A stretch of 64,000 bases of DNA from a virus: positions 1 through 64,000 of IMG/VR virus record IMGVR_UViG_3300036770_006511; one strand, 5' to 3'. A program made the position numbers and the translations under genes. Within the stretch, counting starts at the first letter, position 1, and every line of letters starts with the position of its first letter. The notes beneath the pieces are model-generated. The model was not told the DNA's origin. It saw only the letters and a list, made by a program, of their open reading frames with translations, and did no database searches. Positions 1 to 8,137 of this stretch are shown here, in pieces.

Positions 1-769
1 TGATTGATTTAAAGTAGTTCTTAATCTTTTCTACATTCTTTTCATCATCATCTGAGAATCCAATAGTTGCTTTACCAGGTATAAATTTATTTGCAATTCC
101 TTTTTTAAGAAATGCTTGCTTATGTAAGAGCGCTGCCATAGATTTTACATAATTTACAAAATCTGACATCGCTTTGACCTTCGCCTCCTCGGGAGACACG
201 GCATTGTCTTGGTCACCAAAACTTACGGGGTTATAACGGTTGAGTTCCAAATACGAACGAATTAATTCTTCATCGGTCATATTTTCCTCGTTGACAAAGT
301 CTCGGTATTTTTTGAGGTTTTTGATAAGTTCACTTTTTGAAATACCACCAAACTCTTGATTGATGTAGTTGTAAACCGCCTCTTTAATGGTGTTTGGATT
401 GTGACCTCGTGCAGTAATAATTGCAAAAATAGAACCATTGTTTATTGATTCCTTAAAATCTTTCCACGCAGGACCCAATTCTGCATTCAGAGAGTCAATT
501 AAAAACTGTTCGTCACCATCTACACCAAAAAAGCGAAAAGGATTATCCGCATAATCCACAACAGTTTTACCGTCGTAATCAAAGTCTTCGATTCCGATTT
601 TATCTCTAAAAGTTGCAAAGTCCTCAGTTGACATTTCTACCTCATCTCCCTTATCATTTAACAAAATGATTTTGGTGGGCATGTGTACTAAGTTGTCATC
701 CCAATCAAAAGCATAGTATTTGAGGTCGGGAGTTCCACTTTTAAAGACTTCAGTCGGTTTAGTTTTCAT
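1..769 (-). CDS. HAD-superfamily phosphatase, C-terminus cut off by window edge
   Basis: The frame reads from an ATG at 769 leftward with no stop before base 1, giving 256 visible residues. The N-terminus carries a HAD motif I (DWDDN, residues 22-26) with the nucleophile and acid/base aspartates. A motif II-like threonine lies in ITARG (about 117-121), and an acidic SDDDEKN stretch near residue 240 could be motif III/IV. HAD enzymes hydrolyse phosphate esters; the substrate here is unknown, with phage 3'-phosphatase or nucleotidase as options. It lies downstream of the tail sheath gene on the same strand, but a strong terminator separates them. A phosphatase fold is well supported, the exact role is not. 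Confidence 0.75.
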   Translation of the reverse strand, partial: MKTKPTEVFKSGTPDLKYYAFDWDDNLVHMPTKIILLNDKGDEVEMSTEDFATFRDKIGIEDFDYDGKTVVDYADNPFRFFGVDGDEQFLIDSLNAELGPAWKDFKESINNGSIFAIITARGHNPNTIKEAVYNYINQEFGGISKSELIKNLKKYRDFVNEENMTDEELIRSYLELNRYNPVSFGDQDNAVSPEEAKVKAMSDFVNYVKSMAALLHKQAFLKKGIANKFIPGKATIGFSDDDEKNVEKIKNYFKSI

Positions 770-781
770 TTTCAATTAGGC

Positions 782-813
782 AAAAAAAGGGTGGGAAATT
801 GTTTTCCCACCCC
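782..813 (-). terminator. Intrinsic terminator after the tail sheath gene
   Basis: A perfect 10-bp stem GGGTGGGAAA/TTTCCCACCC (789-798 with 803-812) and a 4-base loop is followed on the minus strand by seven T (782-788). It sits 8 bases past the sheath stop codon, the expected place to end the strongly expressed sheath transcript. Confidence 0.9.
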
Positions 814-820
814 AAATATA

Positions 821-3800
821 TTAAATATTTTCGAAAGATGCACCAGTTGGTGTAATCAAGAATTCAATATCAATGAATTCGAGAGCCTTCGTTGGTTTGA
901 GGTAAATCTTACCTGTAAGAGTGTTTCTATCCAAATCTTCAGGTGTTGATGCTACCGTAACTCTAAAGTCATACAAACCACGGTCTCTTCTGATTGCGTC
1001 CAAGATTGGGTTTACCGAGTCTAAGAATTGCTGTCTTACAATCTCGTCGTTTTGTTCGAACAACAATCTAACTGCGACCGCGGAAATCAACTTTCTTGCT
1101 TGTAATAACAATCTTCTTACATTCAAACGGTTGAGTGCCGTATCTCGTACTTGAAGAGTTTTGTTACCCCAAATAACAGTACCCACATCAGAGAACGTAG
1201 CAATTGGGTTGATTCTACCTTGATACAAAGTATCCCTGTCTTCTTGAGTTAATTTCAATCTTGCTTTGACTGAGTTTACCAGACCTCTTGTGTAACCCGC
1301 GGATGCGAACCAAGGGAAGGAAATGTTATCGGTTAACGCTAAGTTTCTACAAACCTGACCTGTAGGTGGTATGTAAAGTTGAGTGTTATTTACCGTGTCT
1401 CTTTCCAAAATCCAAGGGTAGTAAGTTGCGGTATAGGATGAATCAATACCTGTTTGGTCAAGATTATCTACCGCCTCTTGAGGGTAAATAATTTCAAACT
1501 GAGAACTACCATCCGCAGTGTACATATTGTAATCAGGACTTGTTACGATATAAACAGAGTCAGACCTTTCATTTTCAATCATACCGATTGCTAATTCACA
1601 AAGGTTTGAGTTATTTACGTAATCAATTCCTGGAGTTGCAAAAACATTAATGTTGGTTGATTCAGGATTTGCAAATGACAACTGTCCCAACAGGTAAGCG
1701 TAGTAATCGGTGTTAGCAAAATCTTGGGTGTTATCACCTACGACAATACGTTTGAATGTGCCGTCACCAGATGCGTTAGGATATCTTTGGGTCGGTGTTG
1801 CGCCTTGAAGGTAACCTGATGCCCCAAGTGCAAATCTGTCTTGGTTAGTTCTGAATTCTCTATAGATGTCCCAACCATCGAATCCTCCTTGGAAAACACA
1901 AGTGAATTTTCTTGAGTAAAGGAAGTAATATGGATTGTCTTGTGAGGTTGGTTCGTCATCGAAACTAGCAACACCACATACGAATGCCGGTGTACCACTA
2001 GTCACTTGTGAATTTGCAATGGTAATAATAGTTGCTCCTGAATCCATATGGAAACCTTTAGTTTGATAATTCCAAGGTTCTGAATTTGTTGCCAAATCCC
2101 AACCAACAACAGGATTTTTCTTTCCTTTGTATTGTAACAAATCACTATCGATTCCGAATTGTGTTGAAATACCTAAGTATGTTCTTCTAACAATGTCACC
2201 TGAAGAGGTTACAATGTTACTTCCACCAGCAGTTGTTCCAAATGGTGGGTCAAATACTGTTTCACCTGGGAAGTAGTATTTGTTCTTTATAATTGGGAAA
2301 GGTGATGGATTTGTAGCACTTTCGTAAACTCTTTCTTCCAAACCATAAAAACCACAAGGAAGTGCATCTATCGGATATTCATCAGAAAGTTCCACCATAA
2401 CGTATGCAGAATTCAATGGATACTCACCATCCGAAGAACCAATCTTTTTAGCAACAAAACTATTTGAACTTGGGTCCATAGTACAGTTAGTGAACTTCTC
2501 GTAAACAACAGGATTTGCATCCGTATCAAAAAAGTCTCTTACTTGAACATCAAAGGTTAAGTTATTGAATGAAATGTTAGCAATAGAAATTTTGACTTGA
2601 GTGTTAGCCGCGTTTCCATCAGAGATTGCAACAAATCTGAATAGTTCATATACAGTGTTACCTCTAAGTTCAGATACAAAGAATGGTGTCTTTGGTGTTT
2701 GATATTGTTCTAAATACCATCCGATTGAAGTAGTCGAACTCTTATCCCTTGCTCCGGGAAGTGCAATCAAATCACATTTGACTCCTCTGACATACCCTTT
2801 ATTGAAACCATAATTAAGCATTCCCAAATAAGATTCCTCAACATAAATTGGAACATCTTGTCTTGGTTTAGAGAAATTAGTGACCCCTAAAACTTTTGTA
2901 ATGTAATTCGAGTTTGTTGAGTTGAATGATGTATCGAATGAGAATGTTTTTCCTTCGAAGGTTACACCACTTAATTGGAATGTTGCGAAAGGACTTTGTG
3001 AAATTCCCGAGTAAGCCCCAGTACATACTAAATTCAAATCTGTCAAACCAGTAACTTGGTATTGAGGTCCATGGTCGTCTGCATCATAGATTGAGATACC
3101 ACGTGAACGTATTGTTGCAAGAATCAGGTTATTCCACTCTGAATATGCAGTTCCCGAATATGTGTACAAGTTACCTGATAAAGTTCCTGTGAAACTTCCT
3201 GTAGCACCAGTTACGAAATTAGTAACACTGTAGTACCAAGAATAACCCGAATAAGAATTAGATGTGGTTACATCGAAAGTCGCGTAGTACCAAGGGTCGT
3301 TATCACCATCAGTCAAGTCTGCAAAATCTAAACTCAAATTATCACAACCAAATTCGTTTGATAAAATACCATAAGATGAGTTCAAAGAGTCATAATCGGT
3401 AGTCGGAATAGAACCATATACGTTTGCTGTGGTTGCTGACACTGTTGTGTTTGCGGAAATGCTAATCATAAAGTTGAATAAATCCGCATTGTAAGTTGAT
3501 GTTGAACCATCAATTAACGAGTAAGAAGTACTCAATGAATTAGATAAAATCGCGGGTAAACCAGATGATAAAGTAAGGGTAGTACCCGACGTGTATCCTG
3601 TGAAAGTTACTGAGAATGGTACGGTTGCAATTGAAGAATTAATACCAACAGTTTGACCGTCAACGTTAGCCACCGCTTGTAATGACCAAGAAGGCCCTGC
3701 ATCATAACCCGATAAACCTAAAATACGGGTTACAAAAAGTTGGTTAGATTGTTGAAGATACGCTTTAGCAATATAAGCGGCTTCATATTTTGGAATTTGT

Positions 3801-4027
3801 GTTCCAATAAATTTTTCAGGTATCGTTCCCCCGAAAAATGTCTGAAACTCATTGAAATTTGTTACGAAGATTGGCTCGAAAGCGGGACCTCTTAAAGTCT
3901 CCCCGACCAAACCTAATGTGGTTACACCCACACTTTGAGCAACAAATGATAAGTCAGTTTCCGATGTATAGACTCCGGGAGAAACAAAAACTTTCTGATT
4001 TGCTTGTGATGTTACTTGAAAAAACAT
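821..4027 (-). CDS. 18: Contractile tail sheath protein (T4 gp18-like)
   Basis: This 1068-residue protein forms the contractile cylinder around the tail tube. The N-terminus (VFVSPGVYTSE, then GLVGETLRGPAFEP) and the C-terminal 150 residues (a stretch of ARKLISAVAVRLLFEQ type followed by LTGKIYLKPTKALEFI) match the conserved sheath core that polymerises through handshake strands. T4 gp18 has about 660 residues. The excess lies mainly in residues about 110-600, a Ser/Thr/Tyr/Gly-rich beta region likely to be surface-exposed domains inserted into the core. It is preceded by two neck/tail-completion genes on the same strand and closed by an intrinsic terminator. A late-type TATTTATC box lies 35 bases upstream. 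The identification is confident. Confidence 0.93.
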   Translation of the reverse strand: MFFQVTSQANQKVFVSPGVYTSETDLSFVAQSVGVTTLGLVGETLRGPAFEPIFVTNFNEFQTFFGGTIPEKFIGTQIPKYEAAYIAKAYLQQSNQLFVTRILGLSGYDAGPSWSLQAVANVDGQTVGINSSIATVPFSVTFTGYTSGTTLTLSSGLPAILSNSLSTSYSLIDGSTSTYNADLFNFMISISANTTVSATTANVYGSIPTTDYDSLNSSYGILSNEFGCDNLSLDFADLTDGDNDPWYYATFDVTTSNSYSGYSWYYSVTNFVTGATGSFTGTLSGNLYTYSGTAYSEWNNLILATIRSRGISIYDADDHGPQYQVTGLTDLNLVCTGAYSGISQSPFATFQLSGVTFEGKTFSFDTSFNSTNSNYITKVLGVTNFSKPRQDVPIYVEESYLGMLNYGFNKGYVRGVKCDLIALPGARDKSSTTSIGWYLEQYQTPKTPFFVSELRGNTVYELFRFVAISDGNAANTQVKISIANISFNNLTFDVQVRDFFDTDANPVVYEKFTNCTMDPSSNSFVAKKIGSSDGEYPLNSAYVMVELSDEYPIDALPCGFYGLEERVYESATNPSPFPIIKNKYYFPGETVFDPPFGTTAGGSNIVTSSGDIVRRTYLGISTQFGIDSDLLQYKGKKNPVVGWDLATNSEPWNYQTKGFHMDSGATIITIANSQVTSGTPAFVCGVASFDDEPTSQDNPYYFLYSRKFTCVFQGGFDGWDIYREFRTNQDRFALGASGYLQGATPTQRYPNASGDGTFKRIVVGDNTQDFANTDYYAYLLGQLSFANPESTNINVFATPGIDYVNNSNLCELAIGMIENERSDSVYIVTSPDYNMYTADGSSQFEIIYPQEAVDNLDQTGIDSSYTATYYPWILERDTVNNTQLYIPPTGQVCRNLALTDNISFPWFASAGYTRGLVNSVKARLKLTQEDRDTLYQGRINPIATFSDVGTVIWGNKTLQVRDTALNRLNVRRLLLQARKLISAVAVRLLFEQNDEIVRQQFLDSVNPILDAIRRDRGLYDFRVTVASTPEDLDRNTLTGKIYLKPTKALEFIDIEFLITPTGASFENI

Positions 4028-4062
4028 TTTTTAAATTTTTCTTATTCGGTTTTATTTTATTA

Positions 4063-4070
4063 GATAAATA
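4063..4070 (-). promoter_or_regulatory. Late-promoter-like box TATTTATC upstream of tail sheath
   Basis: The coding-strand sequence TATTTATC lies 35 bases before the sheath ATG. It belongs to a set of near-identical boxes found before structural genes on both strands of this window. Its assignment as a gp55-type late promoter is inferred. Confidence 0.55.
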
Positions 4071-4150
4071 TTTGATTTAAAACGAAAAAACTTGACTTTT
4101 GAATATGTATTATTAAAGGGTATGTTTTTTTTCTACCTTTTTTCTGCCTT

Positions 4151-4312
4151 GTGAAAAAAAGTCCTAAAACAATCAAAAACCTTAAAATATCCGAAAGTAC
4201 CCATGAGGTACTAAAAAAACATTGTGAAAAAAATGGTTTGAAGATGTATAAGTTTTTAGAAAAACTTATTTTGGACAATTGTAAAGAAACTAAAGATATC
4301 TACGGGGAGTAG
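4151..4312 (+). CDS. Small ribbon-helix-helix-like protein (53 aa), GTG start
   Basis: A 53-residue frame starts at GTG 4151 (no in-frame ATG lies between the preceding stop and residue 30) and ends at TAG 4312, exactly abutting the stop of the convergent gene. The sequence has a short basic strand (TIKNLKIS), then two predicted helices around HEVLKKHCEKNG and YKFLEKLILDN. This is the strand-helix-helix layout of Arc/CopG/MetJ-type dimeric DNA-binding proteins. It is the only plus-strand gene inside the minus-strand tail cluster. It could be a small autoregulator or antitoxin-like protein, but no toxin partner is visible. The existence of the gene is inferred from composition and fit into the gap. 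Confidence 0.5.
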   Translation: MKKSPKTIKNLKISESTHEVLKKHCEKNGLKMYKFLEKLILDNCKETKDIYGE

Positions 4313-5377
4313 TTAAACTAACTTAGATTCAAATAGAATCAAAGCCTCTTCACCAACATTTGTTTTAGTGATATCGACTCTAAAAATGTCACCGGTGTTC
4401 AGTTGTATTACAGATACATTCTGTCCGTAATAGTCACCATTAATGTAAACATCATATGTGTTTACATTTGATGATGAGATAAAAGAAAGATTAACTCGAT
4501 AATCTACTTGGTCATCAACTAAAGAAGTATTACCTGAAGTATAAAAAAGGCGGTACTCGAATTCATCAGGATTAGAAGGAATTGTTTGTGCTCTTAACCC
4601 TTTTGGGACTTGTGTATCAACTTCGAAAAGTTGGACTACTCGAGAAATTGCTGGTTTGACTTCAAATTCCTCCTCGTCAATAAGATACCCCAACATGGTG
4701 AAATCATAACTTTGGATGTAGTAGTTTCTCCTCTCAACATCAATTACAGATTCATCTGAAATGTTGTTCATAATAATTGGAACATACTGTCCTTTGATGA
4801 ACGTGTAGGCTTGTCTTGATGAAAAAGTTTGTAAAACATTTTTGTTGAATGTGTTTAACTCTCTCATTCGGTTACAGATAATTTTTACACTGTAATTTAT
4901 ATCCACAGGTACTGGTTGAGGAATAGTATAAACGTCGTACCCTTTTTGATTACCATTCCAAGTGGGGACTGTGGCGTAATAAAATTGTTTTCTAACGGGA
5001 ATTGTATACTGAGTTGAGGGGTTGGTTCCATACTTTACCTCAGGTTGACGGACTAAGGTAATGAAAGGAAGTTGAACGTTGAAATCATCGTCCTTGAAAT
5101 TCCAAGTTTCAGTGAATTGAGACCACCTTTGGTTGGTTATGATTTTATCAATAACATTAATATCCTTTCCTGATACGGTCGTTTTTAATTCGTTCTTTAC
5201 AAACTCAAGCATTCCCCCATCTAAATCGGCATGAAGTACACTCTGAGGAAGGTAAGTTCCATCCTCATTAATAAACTCAAGTAATTGGTGTCTTCTCGCC
5301 GACAAAGTTTTGGGAGGAACCAAATCAATATCCATTTTGATTTGTTTCTTGAATATGGGATTTTTAGGAAGTGCCAT
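4313..5377 (-). CDS. Tail-completion/sheath-terminator-like protein (gp15-like, tentative)
   Basis: The 354-residue protein is placed directly upstream of the sheath gene and overlaps the preceding gene by one base (5377). The central part (about 95-235) has the pattern YSVKIICNRMRELNTFNKNV, then F.KGQYVPI, then ERRNYYIQSYDFTMLGYLID. This resembles the T4 gp15 tail terminator, where a conserved strand-helix unit is followed by a strongly hydrophobic strand ending in G(W/Y). T4 gp15 is shorter (272 residues). The C-terminal 90 residues look like an added beta domain (NVNTYDVYINGDYYGQNVSV). The order neck protein - this gene - sheath is compatible with the T4 order 14-15-18. The role is tentative; a structural tail protein is likely. 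Confidence 0.5.
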   Translation of the reverse strand: MALPKNPIFKKQIKMDIDLVPPKTLSARRHQLLEFINEDGTYLPQSVLHADLDGGMLEFVKNELKTTVSGKDINVIDKIITNQRWSQFTETWNFKDDDFNVQLPFITLVRQPEVKYGTNPSTQYTIPVRKQFYYATVPTWNGNQKGYDVYTIPQPVPVDINYSVKIICNRMRELNTFNKNVLQTFSSRQAYTFIKGQYVPIIMNNISDESVIDVERRNYYIQSYDFTMLGYLIDEEEFEVKPAISRVVQLFEVDTQVPKGLRAQTIPSNPDEFEYRLFYTSGNTSLVDDQVDYRVNLSFISSSNVNTYDVYINGDYYGQNVSVIQLNTGDIFRVDITKTNVGEEALILFESKLV

Positions 5378-5892
5378 TAGGTACCAAAGAATTCGTTCTG
5401 ACTTGTTGGTGTTGCAATAATTGTTCTGTAGAACGGTTTGTAACCACCATAAGTATGTTTATTGTCTGACACGACACGACCATCATCTGAAACGGTGTAG
5501 TATCTAACCTTACTTTCAGACTCATAATATCCGAGGTAATCTCCGTATTGAATATCAACCCCCAATTCTTCAAGGTATGCTTGGTAGACAGAGAACCTCA
5601 TGTTACCAGGTTCGTTTTGTTCCACTCTTGAAGTACCGAGACGTTGAGCTGTTGGACCCAAGATTTGTACGTAACCCTTGAGTTCCACAGGAGCCAAGAA
5701 CTGAATTCCTCCTTCGGGGGATTCACCGTAAACGTCATCAATACGAGTGCGGTATCTGTCGATACGATATAATACCACAGTAAAGTTCATATCACCCTCG
5801 AGCCATTCTTGACCCATGGAGATATCCAAACTGTAGTCCTCACCACCGAAGAACTTTCCTAACCTTGTAATTGGAACTAACTTCTCTGCCAT
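5377..5892 (-). CDS. Neck/head-tail connector protein (tentative)
   Basis: This 171-residue protein heads a minus-strand operon with the gp15-like and sheath genes. Visible features are a short N-terminal FFGGEDYSLDI, a beta-rich middle (MNFTVVLYRIDRYRTRIDDV), a segment VELKGYVQILGP, and LEELGVDIQYGDYLGYY, a phrasing seen in T4-type neck proteins that state a start-to-end strand order. No enzymatic motif is seen. The position ahead of the tail terminator suggests a gp14-type or other connector. It has a late-type box 12 bases upstream of the ATG. Structural role likely, exact identity unproven. Confidence 0.45.
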   Translation of the reverse strand: MAEKLVPITRLGKFFGGEDYSLDISMGQEWLEGDMNFTVVLYRIDRYRTRIDDVYGESPEGGIQFLAPVELKGYVQILGPTAQRLGTSRVEQNEPGNMRFSVYQAYLEELGVDIQYGDYLGYYESESKVRYYTVSDDGRVVSDNKHTYGGYKPFYRTIIATPTSQNEFFGT

Positions 5893-5902
5893 AATGAATA
5901 TA

Positions 5903-5933
5903 TTGATAAATACCTGTTTTTAAGTTATATTTT
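5903..5933 (+). promoter_or_regulatory. Possible Bacteroidota-type housekeeping promoter for the SET/SNF2 pair
   Basis: TTG (5903-5905) is separated by 20 bases from TATATTTT (5926-5933), a 7 of 8 match to the TAnnTTTG -7 element known in Bacteroidota. It lies 14 bases before the SET-domain start, in the divergent spacer, and overlaps the opposite-strand late box. This is a sequence match only. Confidence 0.4.
5905..5912 (-). promoter_or_regulatory. Late-promoter-like box TATTTATC before the neck operon
   Basis: The coding-strand GTATTTATC lies 12 bases before the ATG at 5892. It has the same box and orientation as at the other structural genes in the window. Confidence 0.55.
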
Positions 5934-5947
5934 AAATAAAAAAAACT

Positions 5948-6343
5948 ATGGAACTTATCTTACCCACCAAGATTACGGTCAAATCAAGTGACATACACGG
6001 ATTGGGTGTGTTCGCTACCAAGAAAATTAAGAAAGGAGAAATCATCGAGGAATGTCCACTGATGGTTTTACCAATTGAACCTGGTCAGACAAGTGGTTTG
6101 TTTATGAATCACCGTTTTGCTTGGCCAAAAGGTATCGGTTGGTACCAACACGTTGTTGCGATGGGTTATGCATCCTACTACAACCATTCCGATACACCAA
6201 ACGCAGATTGGGAAAACAACATGGAAAATGGTACTTTCTATTTTCGTGCCCTGACTGATATTAAACCAGGTGAGGAAATTTTTGTTTGGTACGGTGATGA
6301 AAATTACTGGTCAGACGGGCGTTCGGATATTGAAATTAAATAA
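5948..6343 (+). CDS. SET-domain protein, putative lysine methyltransferase
   Basis: A compact 131-residue SET domain, a fold that transfers methyl from S-adenosylmethionine to protein lysines. Visible motifs are the N-terminal strand-turn HGLGVFATKKIKKGE (17-31), the NHSDTPNADW motif (79-88) that corresponds to the cofactor-binding NHS-PN signature, and GEEIFVWYGD (108-117), the position of the catalytic tyrosine motif. There is no pre- or post-SET zinc cluster, as is usual for bacterial and viral stand-alone SET proteins. Its stop overlaps the ATG of the SNF2 helicase gene (TAATG), so the two are probably translated together. The target could be phage or host proteins; nothing in the sequence decides this. 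Confidence 0.85.
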   Translation: MELILPTKITVKSSDIHGLGVFATKKIKKGEIIEECPLMVLPIEPGQTSGLFMNHRFAWPKGIGWYQHVVAMGYASYYNHSDTPNADWENNMENGTFYFRALTDIKPGEEIFVWYGDENYWSDGRSDIEIK

Positions 6344-8097
6344 TGTCGGTTGGAACAACTATAGAATCCAAAGCCATCTCTATTTTAGAGAACTATCAAG
6401 GGGCTAACAATTATATTTTGGGATTAAAACTCAAGTTAGAGAAAAATTCCAAATTTTATCCCACGCGTAGTCAGTCTGAATATATTTTAAACAATCACGA
6501 TAAAAACCCCCTTGTTGCTAAAAAGTGGGTGGTTTTGGATTCTTATTTTGCCAACAAAATTGCCGACGAAAGATTTTTGATGACCATACCCGAAAGGATG
6601 TGGATTGAAAAACTTCTCTCTGAGAAGGACAAAGCATATCACATTTGGGGTAAGTTTAACGAGGGGGACCAACTATCTGACATGTGGATTCCCAAAGCGG
6701 CAATCATTAAGGACAATAAGGTTGAAATTAAAGAAGTGGATTACTCGAAGTATTCACATCGTCCACCATTGGACCACCAAAAGATTGCCATCGAAGAACT
6801 CCTCAAAAACAAAAAGTATATCTTGGCGGATGATATGGGTTTGGGGAAAACAACCTCCACTATAATTGCGTCCTTAGAAACGGGGGCTAAGAAAATCCTA
6901 ATCATTTGTCCCGCATCTCTGAAAATTAACTGGCAAAGAGAATACCAACTCTACAGTGAAAAAATCAGTTATGTTTGCGAAGGAAAAAATTATTCGGAGG
7001 ACGCTGAGATTGTCATCATGAACTATGACATTATCAAAAACTTCCACGATTCAAAAGACAGAAAAAACTCAATCATCTTGAACTCAAAGTTTGATTTGGT
7101 AATCATCGACGAGGCACACTATATTCAAAACGTTCAGGCACAAAGAACAAAACTAATTAACGACTTGGTTAGAGACATTGAAAGATTGTGGTTACTCACA
7201 GGAACCCCTATGACATCTCGACCGATTAATTACTTTAACCTTTTATCCCTTGTGGATTCCCCTGTCGCGAAAAATTGGATGGCGTATGTTGTTAGATATT
7301 GTGCGGGATATCAGTTCAAAGTGGGACCAAGAAAAGTTTGGAACGTGATGGGTGCTTCCAATTTAGAGGAACTAAGAGACAGAACCTCGGCTACAGTTCT
7401 GAGAAGATTGAAAGAAGATGTTTTGGATTTACCCGACAAAATTATCACTCCTGTTTACCTTAGACTTCGTTCAAAAATGTACGAAGAGGTCATGGGTGAT
7501 TACTACAATTGGTACGACAAGAACCCCGATGAAAGTAAAAACCTTTCAATTCAATTTACAAAACTAACTCAAGTTCGACAGGTGATTGCGGATGAAAAGA
7601 CACAACACACAATTGAACTTGCGGAAAACATTGTGGAGCAAGGAAAAAAGGTTATTATCTTCTGCAATTTCACAAAATCACTTGAGGTCATCTGTAATCA
7701 CTTTGGAAAAAGTGCAGTTCGGTTGGATGGTTCAATGAGTAAAATCCAAAGACAAGATGCTGTCGACCGTTTCCAAGAGGATGAAAAAGTAAAAGTTTTC
7801 GTGGGTAACATAAAAGCCGCTGGTGTTGGAATCACCCTCACCGCCGCGGAAGCTGTTATTATGAACGACCTGTCGTTCCTACCCTCAGACCATAGCCAGT
7901 CTGAAGACCGTGCGTACAGATACGGACAAAAAAATAATGTTTTGGTCTACTACCCAATTTTTGAAAACACAATCGAGGGTATTATTTACGACATATTAAA
8001 CAACAAAAAAAGAATTATTGCCACAGTCATGGGTGACACACCCGATGAAACAAATATTGTTGAAGAAATTTTAAACAGTATCAATCAAAGGAGATAA
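6343..8097 (+). CDS. SNF2-family DEAH helicase/ATPase
   Basis: The 584-residue SF2 enzyme has both RecA lobes. Lobe 1 has Walker A DDMGLGKT (163-170), CPASLKINW, the DEAH box (256-259) and LTGTP (285-289). Lobe 2 has IIFCNF, RLDGSM, a motif V region NIKAAGVGITLTAA, and motif VI in SEDRAYRYGQ. This set is diagnostic of SNF2 translocases of the SMARCAL1/RapA-like group, which move on double-stranded DNA and remodel or reanneal it. The N-terminal 140 residues have no clear domain. In T4, UvsW does related fork and recombination work, but that protein belongs to a different SF2 branch. Translational coupling to a SET protein suggests a shared task such as repair, fork handling or counter-defence. 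Confidence 0.9.
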   Translation: MSVGTTIESKAISILENYQGANNYILGLKLKLEKNSKFYPTRSQSEYILNNHDKNPLVAKKWVVLDSYFANKIADERFLMTIPERMWIEKLLSEKDKAYHIWGKFNEGDQLSDMWIPKAAIIKDNKVEIKEVDYSKYSHRPPLDHQKIAIEELLKNKKYILADDMGLGKTTSTIIASLETGAKKILIICPASLKINWQREYQLYSEKISYVCEGKNYSEDAEIVIMNYDIIKNFHDSKDRKNSIILNSKFDLVIIDEAHYIQNVQAQRTKLINDLVRDIERLWLLTGTPMTSRPINYFNLLSLVDSPVAKNWMAYVVRYCAGYQFKVGPRKVWNVMGASNLEELRDRTSATVLRRLKEDVLDLPDKIITPVYLRLRSKMYEEVMGDYYNWYDKNPDESKNLSIQFTKLTQVRQVIADEKTQHTIELAENIVEQGKKVIIFCNFTKSLEVICNHFGKSAVRLDGSMSKIQRQDAVDRFQEDEKVKVFVGNIKAAGVGITLTAAEAVIMNDLSFLPSDHSQSEDRAYRYGQKNNVLVYYPIFENTIEGIIYDILNNKKRIIATVMGDTPDETNIVEEILNSINQRR

Positions 8098-8105
8098 TCG
8101 GTAAG

Positions 8106-8124
8106 TTTCTATTATTTATAGAAA
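8106..8124 (+). promoter_or_regulatory. Late-promoter-like box TATTTATA inside a small palindrome
   Basis: TATTTATA (8113-8120) lies 17 bases before the superoxide dismutase fusion ATG. It falls within a perfect 7-bp inverted repeat TTTCTAT/ATAGAAA (8106-8112 with 8118-8124). The box matches those of structural genes; the palindrome may be accidental or an operator. Confidence 0.5.
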
Positions 8125-8137
8125 AATATTAAGGACA

